Shown here one piece after another: positions 13,241 through 17,232 of a stretch of DNA of 17,232 nucleotides; positions within the stretch are counted from its first letter, which is position 1; the number at the start of each line of letters is the position of its first letter. The notes beneath the pieces were generated by a model. That model was not told where the DNA came from. It worked only from the letters and a program-made list of their open reading frames with translations, and searched no databases. Source of the DNA: an uncultured Clostridia bacterium. Its GTDB lineage: Bacteria; Bacillota; Clostridia; Oscillospirales; CAG-382. The position numbers were made by a program, and so were the translations under genes. The stretch lies in contig CANQVQ010000028.1 in NCBI GenBank assembly GCA_947627335.1, positions 1 to 17,232 on the forward strand, read 5' to 3'.

Positions 13241-13875
13241 AGGAACAAACCTATCTGCTGTATGCCGTGACCGACTTTCCGGGAACGGACGCGGGCGGGC
13301 GGACGCTGTACGAGCGCGTGGAGCGGGCGCTGGAAGGCGGCGTGACCTGCGTGCAGCTCCGCGAAAAGAAGCGGGGATCTGCGGACCTGCTGCGGGATGC
13401 GCGGGAACTGCGGACGCTCTGCCATCGGTTCGGCGTGCCGCTGCTTATCGACGACGACGTGGAGGTCGCCCTGCAAAGCGGCGCGGACGGCGTACACGTC
13501 GGCGCGGAGGATATGCCGGTCGCGGAGGTGCGGAAACGGTGCGGACCGTCCTTCTGCGTCGGCGCGACCGCCAAGACCGTCGAACAGGCCCGCCGTGCCG
13601 AAGCGGACGGGGCGGATTACCTCGGCGTGGGCGCTCTGTTTCCCTCGCCGACCAAACCGAACGCGATCCCCGTTTCGCGGGAGCGGCTGCGGGAAATTTG
13701 CCGTGCGGTCCGGATCCCGTGCGTCGCCATCGGCGGGATCACGGCGGAGCGGGTCCCGTCACTCGCGGGGACCGGGATCAGCGGGATCGCGGTGGTTTCG
13801 GCGCTGTTCGGCGCGGAGGACGTGCGAAAAGCGGCGGAAAGACTGCGTGACGCCGCCCGTGCGGTCGTCGTATGA
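13237..13875 (+). CDS. thiE: Thiamine phosphate synthase ThiE
   Basis: A 212-aa TIM-barrel enzyme joining hydroxymethylpyrimidine diphosphate and thiazole phosphate to thiamine phosphate. Seen: QLREK (40-44), LLIDDDVEVAL (69-79), GADGVHVGAEDMP (82-94), GATAKTVEQA (109-118), YLGVGALFPSPTKPNA (128-143) and VAIGGITAE (163-171), all in family order. The start is TTG 13237, five bases after GGAGGGG and overlapping the stop of tenI (TTGA); the open frame runs far upstream, but that region is the tenI gene in another frame. The residue after LLID is Asp where most ThiE proteins have Asn (LIINDR); both occur. The stop overlaps the HAD gene by ATGA. Confidence 0.96.
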   Translation: MKEQTYLLYAVTDFPGTDAGGRTLYERVERALEGGVTCVQLREKKRGSADLLRDARELRTLCHRFGVPLLIDDDVEVALQSGADGVHVGAEDMPVAEVRKRCGPSFCVGATAKTVEQARRAEADGADYLGVGALFPSPTKPNAIPVSRERLREICRAVRIPCVAIGGITAERVPSLAGTGISGIAVVSALFGAEDVRKAAERLRDAARAVVV

Positions 13876-14501
13876 TACGCGGCGCGCTCTTTGACGCGGA
13901 CGGAACGCTTCTCGATTCGCTTGCCCTCTGGGAGGACCTCGGCGCACGGTACCTCGCCCGACGCGGCGTCTCCGCGCCGCCGTCGCTGGACGAAATCCTT
14001 TCCCCGCTGACGCTCGCGGAAAGCAGCGTTTACCTGTGCGAACGGTTTTCCCTGCCGGATGCGCCGAAAAGCGTCGAACGGGAACTTCGCGAGATGCTGT
14101 CCGACGGCTATCGCCGGACCGTTCCGCTGCGTCCCGGCGTCCGCGGATTCCTGGAGCGGCTGTCGGCGCGGGGCGTCCCCATGGCGGTCGTGTCGGCGGG
14201 GGACGGGGAACTGCTGGAAGCGGCGTTCGGGCGGCTGGACGTGCGGCGGTATTTCCGCGCCGTCCTGACCTGTGACGTCGTCGGCGCGGGGAAACGCGTT
14301 CCGTCGGTCTATTTCGCGGCGGCGGCTCTGCTCGGCGCGGAGGCGCGGGACGTATACGTTTTCGAGGACGATCCGAACGCCCTGCGGTGCGCGATGACGG
14401 CGGGGTTTCGCGGGGTGTCGGTCGGCGAACCGACGCACGGCGCGTTCCGGCTGCCGGATTTTCGCGACGCGGAAGCGTTCTTTCGCCTGATTGGAGGTTG
14501 A
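13872..14501 (+). CDS. HAD-superfamily phosphatase in the thiamine operon
   Basis: A 209-aa haloacid-dehalogenase-type hydrolase. Motif I FDADGTLLDS holds nucleophile Asp8 and Asp10; motif II is VVSAGD with Ser108; motif III is Lys141 in GAGKRVPS; motif IV is VFEDDPNAL with Glu165, Asp166 and Asp167. A helical cap fills about residues 15-85, as in beta-phosphoglucomutase-like members. The ATG overlaps the thiE stop and an 8-base gap leads to thiD, so it is firmly part of the operon. Operon position suggests it acts on thiamine phosphate or a pathway phosphate intermediate. HAD enzymes are broad, so the substrate is inference only. GGAGGT inside its last codons serves as the ribosome binding site of thiD. 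Confidence 0.88.
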   Translation: MIRGALFDADGTLLDSLALWEDLGARYLARRGVSAPPSLDEILSPLTLAESSVYLCERFSLPDAPKSVERELREMLSDGYRRTVPLRPGVRGFLERLSARGVPMAVVSAGDGELLEAAFGRLDVRRYFRAVLTCDVVGAGKRVPSVYFAAAALLGAEARDVYVFEDDPNALRCAMTAGFRGVSVGEPTHGAFRLPDFRDAEAFFRLIGG

Positions 14502-14509
14502 TTTCCGAA

Positions 14510-15334
14510 ATGAAAACCGTTCTGACCGTCGCCGGCAGCGACCCGAGCGGCGGCGCAGGCATCCAGGCGGACCTGAAGACCATGACCGCCCACGGCGTAT
14601 ACGGCATGAGCGTACTGACCGCCCTGACCGCCCAGAATACCTGCGGCGTGACCGGCATTCACGAGGTCCCGCCCGATTTTCTGGCGCTGCAGTTGGACGC
14701 GGTATTCTCCGACATTCGCCCCGACGCGATCAAGATCGGAATGCTCGCCTCGGCGCCGCTGATCCGCGTGCTTGCGGCGAAACTGCGGGAGGAATCGGGC
14801 ATTCCGACCGTGCTCGACCCGGTCATGGTGTCCACGAGCGGCAGCCGCCTGCTCGCCCCGGACGCGGTCGACGCTCTGCAGACCGAACTTTTCCCGCTCG
14901 CGACGCTGCTGACCCCGAATCTGCCCGAAACGGAAGCGCTGACCGGGCGGATCATCCGCAACCTCGACGAACTCGGCGAAGCGGCGACGGAACTGCACGA
15001 CCGCTTCGGCTGCGCGGTGCTCTGCAAGGGCGGGCACCTCGCCGGGACCGCCGACGACCTGCTCTGCGCCGACGGAACGATCCGCCGCTACACCGCCGTG
15101 CGCGTCGAAACCGGGAACACCCACGGGACCGGCTGCACGCTGTCGAGCGCCATCGCCTGCTCCCTCGCGCAGGGGTATCCGCTCGCGGAAGCGGTCTTTC
15201 GCGCCAAATCCTACCTGACCGGCGCACTCGCGGACGGGCTGTCGCTCGGTCACGGGAACGGACCCGTCAATCACGCCTACTGCCTGCGCGACACGCCGTT
15301 CGCGGGCGAATACACCGAGGAAAAGAAAGGATAG
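14510..15334 (+). CDS. thiD: Hydroxymethylpyrimidine/phosphomethylpyrimidine kinase ThiD
   Basis: A 274-aa ribokinase-fold enzyme that phosphorylates HMP to HMP-P and then to HMP-PP, the pyrimidine donor for ThiE. Seen: VAGSDPSGGAGIQADLKT (7-24), YGMSVLTALTAQNT (31-44), IKIGML (74-79), DPVMVSTSG (103-111), TPNLPE (135-140), CKGGH (172-176) and the anion-hole/catalytic stretch THGTGCTLSSA (204-214) with Cys209. Length is standard. The start is ATG 14510, 11 bases after GGAGGT; the frame is open upstream but overlaps the HAD gene. It is followed after six bases by thiC. Confidence 0.97.
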   Translation: MKTVLTVAGSDPSGGAGIQADLKTMTAHGVYGMSVLTALTAQNTCGVTGIHEVPPDFLALQLDAVFSDIRPDAIKIGMLASAPLIRVLAAKLREESGIPTVLDPVMVSTSGSRLLAPDAVDALQTELFPLATLLTPNLPETEALTGRIIRNLDELGEAATELHDRFGCAVLCKGGHLAGTADDLLCADGTIRRYTAVRVETGNTHGTGCTLSSAIACSLAQGYPLAEAVFRAKSYLTGALADGLSLGHGNGPVNHAYCLRDTPFAGEYTEEKKG

Positions 15335-15340
15335 AAGCAT

Positions 15341-16654
15341 ATGCAAACCTACCACACGCAGATGGAAGCCGCGAAGAAGGGCGTCGTCACGCCGGAAATG
15401 AAGCTGGTCGCCGAAAAGGAGCGCCTGTCGGTCGAGGTCCTGCGCGAGCGGGTCGCACGCGGTACGGTCGCGATCCCGTGCAACCGCCTGCACAAGTCCA
15501 TCTCCGCCGAGGGGATCGGCGAAGGGTTACGCACCAAGATCAACGTCAATTTGGGGATTTCCGGCGACTGCAAGGACTACACGCTGGAGATGCAGAAGGT
15601 GGATATGGCGCTCCGCTTCGGCGCGGAAGCGATCATGGACCTGAGCAACTACGGGAAGACCAATACGTTTCGGAAAGCGTTGGTCGAAAAGTCCCCGGCG
15701 ATGATCGGAACGGTCCCGATGTACGACGCGATCGGCTACCTGGAAAAGGATCTGCGGGACATCACCGCATCCGACTTCCTGCGGGTGGTTCGGGCGCACG
15801 CCGAGGAGGGCGTGGACTTCATGACCATTCACGCCGGGATCAACCGCCGTGCGGTCGAAGCGCTCAAGCGGGACAAACGGCGCATGAACATCGTTTCCCG
15901 CGGTGGGTCGCTGCTGTTCGCGTGGATGGAGATGACCGGCAACGAGAACCCGTTTTACGAGCATTACGACGAATTGCTCGACCTTTTGCGGGAATATGAC
16001 GTCACGATCAGCCTCGGCGACGCCCTGCGTCCCGGCTGTATCGACGACAGCACCGACGGCGGACAGATCGCCGAACTGGTCGAACTCGGCGCTTTGACCG
16101 AGCGTGCGTGGGCGAAGGACGTGCAGGTGCTGGTCGAAGGTCCGGGACATATGGCGATGAACGAGATCCAGGCGAACATGAAGCTGCAAAAACGGATATG
16201 CCACAACGCTCCGTTCTATGTGCTCGGTCCGATCGTGACGGACATCGCCCCGGGATACGACCACATCACCTCCGCCATCGGCGGGGCGATCGCCGCCGCG
16301 AGCGGTGCGGACTTCCTGTGCTACGTCACGCCGGCGGAGCATCTGCGCCTGCCGGACCTCAACGACGTCAAGGAAGGCGTGATCGCCAGTCGGATCGCCG
16401 CCCACGCGGCGGACATCGCGAAAGGCGTCCCGCACGCGACCGACGCCGACAACGCGATGGCGGACGCCCGGCGGAAGCTGGACTGGGAAGAAATGTTCGC
16501 CTGTGCGCTGGACCCGGAGAAGGCTCGCGCCTACTACGAGAGCGTCCCGCCGACGGAAAAGCACACCTGCTCGATGTGCGGCAAGATGTGCGCCGTCCGC
16601 ACGACCAACCGCATTCTCAACGGCGAATGCGTGGAATTTGAACCGAAAACGTGA
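15341..16654 (+). CDS. thiC: Phosphomethylpyrimidine synthase ThiC
   Basis: A 437-aa radical-SAM enzyme that rearranges aminoimidazole ribotide to HMP-P. Conserved blocks: IPCNRLHKS (45-53), KINVNLGISG (66-75), DLSNYGKT (100-107), DFMTIHAGI (159-167), VSRGGS (185-190), SLGDALRPG (224-232), EGPGHMAMNEI (266-276), YDHITSAIGGA (306-316) and LCYVTPAEHL (326-335). The C-terminal cluster motif is CSMCGKMC (Cys410, Cys413, Cys417), CX2CX3C, one residue shorter than the CX2CX4C of E. coli ThiC. It lacks the long N-terminal domain of proteobacterial ThiC, as usual for Clostridia. ATG 15341 follows AAAGGATAG. The related BzaF (hydroxybenzimidazole synthase) is the alternative, but the TPP-controlled operon favours ThiC. 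It is the last gene before a terminator. Confidence 0.95.
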   Translation: MQTYHTQMEAAKKGVVTPEMKLVAEKERLSVEVLRERVARGTVAIPCNRLHKSISAEGIGEGLRTKINVNLGISGDCKDYTLEMQKVDMALRFGAEAIMDLSNYGKTNTFRKALVEKSPAMIGTVPMYDAIGYLEKDLRDITASDFLRVVRAHAEEGVDFMTIHAGINRRAVEALKRDKRRMNIVSRGGSLLFAWMEMTGNENPFYEHYDELLDLLREYDVTISLGDALRPGCIDDSTDGGQIAELVELGALTERAWAKDVQVLVEGPGHMAMNEIQANMKLQKRICHNAPFYVLGPIVTDIAPGYDHITSAIGGAIAAASGADFLCYVTPAEHLRLPDLNDVKEGVIASRIAAHAADIAKGVPHATDADNAMADARRKLDWEEMFACALDPEKARAYYESVPPTEKHTCSMCGKMCAVRTTNRILNGECVEFEPKT

Positions 16655-16681
16655 GCCCCGTTCGGGTTTCCGCCTGCATTG

Positions 16682-16731
16682 AAAAAACGGGAAGGCGCCG
16701 GCTTTGAAAACCGTGCCTTCCCGTTGTTTTT
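16682..16731. terminator. Bidirectional intrinsic terminator between thiC and parB/noc-like gene
   Basis: AACGGGAAGGC (16686-16696) pairs perfectly with GCCTTCCCGTT (16715-16725). On the plus strand G and five T follow (16727-16731). On the minus strand the stem is followed by T from the A-run at 16682-16687. It can end both the thi operon and the convergent parB/noc-like gene. Confidence 0.9.
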
Positions 16732-16741
16732 GCCCCGGATC

Positions 16742-17232
16742 CTACGTTTTCTGCACCTGTTTGGGGACGAACAGGCGGATCTCGAACCCGTTTTCGGTCT
16801 CCTGCTTCTGCTGGACGGTCTGGAAGCCCGCTTCGTCCAGCAGCGAGAGCGCCCGGTCGAGCGTGTTGAAGAAGAACCGCACATCCCGGATCAGGGCGAC
16901 GCGGGTGCGCCGCTTTCCGTTCGCGTCCTTTTCGGTCTGCTCTGCGGAAGCGGACGGATCCGTTTGCGCGTCGGGCTGTCCGCGGTTGAACTGGTCGGCG
17001 AGCAGTTCCGTCTCGGCGGCGGAAAGCCCTTCGTTGATGACCTGCAGGATCGCTTTCCTACGCATGGATTCGTCCGTGATCTTCAGGAACGCACGCGCAT
17101 GGCGCTCGCCCAGACCGTTTTCGGCGATCAACTGCCGTTCCTCCTGCGTCAGGCGAAGCAGCCGCAGCTTGTTGGAGACGGCCGACTGGCTCTTGCCCAG
17201 GCGGCGGGCGATCTCGTCCTGGGGCAGGCGGT
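16742..17232 (-). CDS. ParB/Noc-family DNA-binding protein (C-terminal part)
   Basis: The last 163 codons of a gene that begins beyond the right edge. The first visible residues (RLPQDEIARRLGKSQSAVSN, then KLRLLRLT) form the central helix-turn-helix of ParB/Noc proteins. GLGERHARAFLKI follows, as in this family, then a helical region and a hydrophilic linker rich in Gln, Asp, Lys and Ala. The C-terminal dimerisation segment is RVALIRDVRFFFNTLDRALSLL, with RLFVPK near the end. The family segregates chromosomes (ParB, at parS) or blocks division over the nucleoid (Noc). The C-terminal layout suits the Noc/ParB-like proteins of Clostridia. The N-terminal CTP-binding part is not visible, so the two cannot be told apart. 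No parS-like site was found in the window. Confidence 0.88.
   Translation of the reverse strand, partial: RLPQDEIARRLGKSQSAVSNKLRLLRLTQEERQLIAENGLGERHARAFLKITDESMRRKAILQVINEGLSAAETELLADQFNRGQPDAQTDPSASAEQTEKDANGKRRTRVALIRDVRFFFNTLDRALSLLDEAGFQTVQQKQETENGFEIRLFVPKQVQKT

Noticed and set aside
15341..16654. ThiC-like gene as BzaF (hydroxybenzimidazole synthase).
   Set aside because: It is the last gene of a TPP-riboswitch operon with a nearly complete thiamine pathway and no cobamide genes.

Overview
The window looks like chromosomal DNA from a GC-rich, anaerobic, Gram-positive member of the Bacillota, most likely a Clostridia/Oscillospiraceae-type gut or environmental bacterium. This is inferred from several things: strong AGGAGG-type ribosome binding sites, sigma-A promoters, an intracellular clostridial-style GH27 alpha-galactosidase, a fused ECF-transporter ATPase, a dockerin-like repeat protein, and thiamine synthesis by the anaerobic radical-SAM route (ThiH, not ThiO). 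A ParB/Noc-family gene at the right edge is compatible with a near-origin position but does not prove it. TTG start codons are unusually frequent.

Left part, minus strand (1-6354). From right to left there is an operon starting from a good promoter at 6326-6354: GH27 alpha-galactosidase, a 71-aa zinc-ribbon protein, a fused double ECF ATPase and an ECF S-component. No EcfT gene is present, and a terminator-like hairpin sits just before the ATPase. Next comes a separately promoted, membrane-anchored HtrA-like protease with a tandem-repeat N-terminal tail and its own terminator. Last is a sigma-70-family (ECF-type) factor overlapping by ATGA with a single-pass membrane protein that is probably its anti-sigma factor (cut by the window edge).

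Middle part, plus strand (6450-10255). This is a cell-surface set. It starts with a small acidic Ser/Asp-rich lipoprotein with its own terminator. A near-perfect promoter (6934-6962) then drives a secreted discoidin/dockerin-like protein with an unrecognised C-terminal domain, followed by a 93-aa membrane protein and a membrane-anchored surface protein with a long Ser/Ala-rich stalk.

Right part, plus strand (10267-16731). A TPP riboswitch with an intrinsic terminator controls an eight-gene thiamine operon: thiS-thiG-thiH-tenI-thiE-HAD phosphatase-thiD-thiC. ThiC and ThiD make the pyrimidine half; ThiS, ThiG, ThiH and TenI make the thiazole half; ThiE joins them. The HAD protein may dephosphorylate a product or intermediate. 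No thiF is present in the window. A bidirectional terminator separates thiC from the convergent, truncated parB/noc-like gene.

There is no gene-free stretch over 300 bases. The largest gap (6271-6508) holds the alpha-galactosidase promoter and a leader hairpin. I see no tRNA, rRNA, insertion sequence, CRISPR array or prophage. The most unusual points are the ECF ATPase whose second ABC domain has lost the SGG of its signature motif, the T-less ECF module with a structured leader, and the dockerin protein with an unrecognised C-terminal domain.
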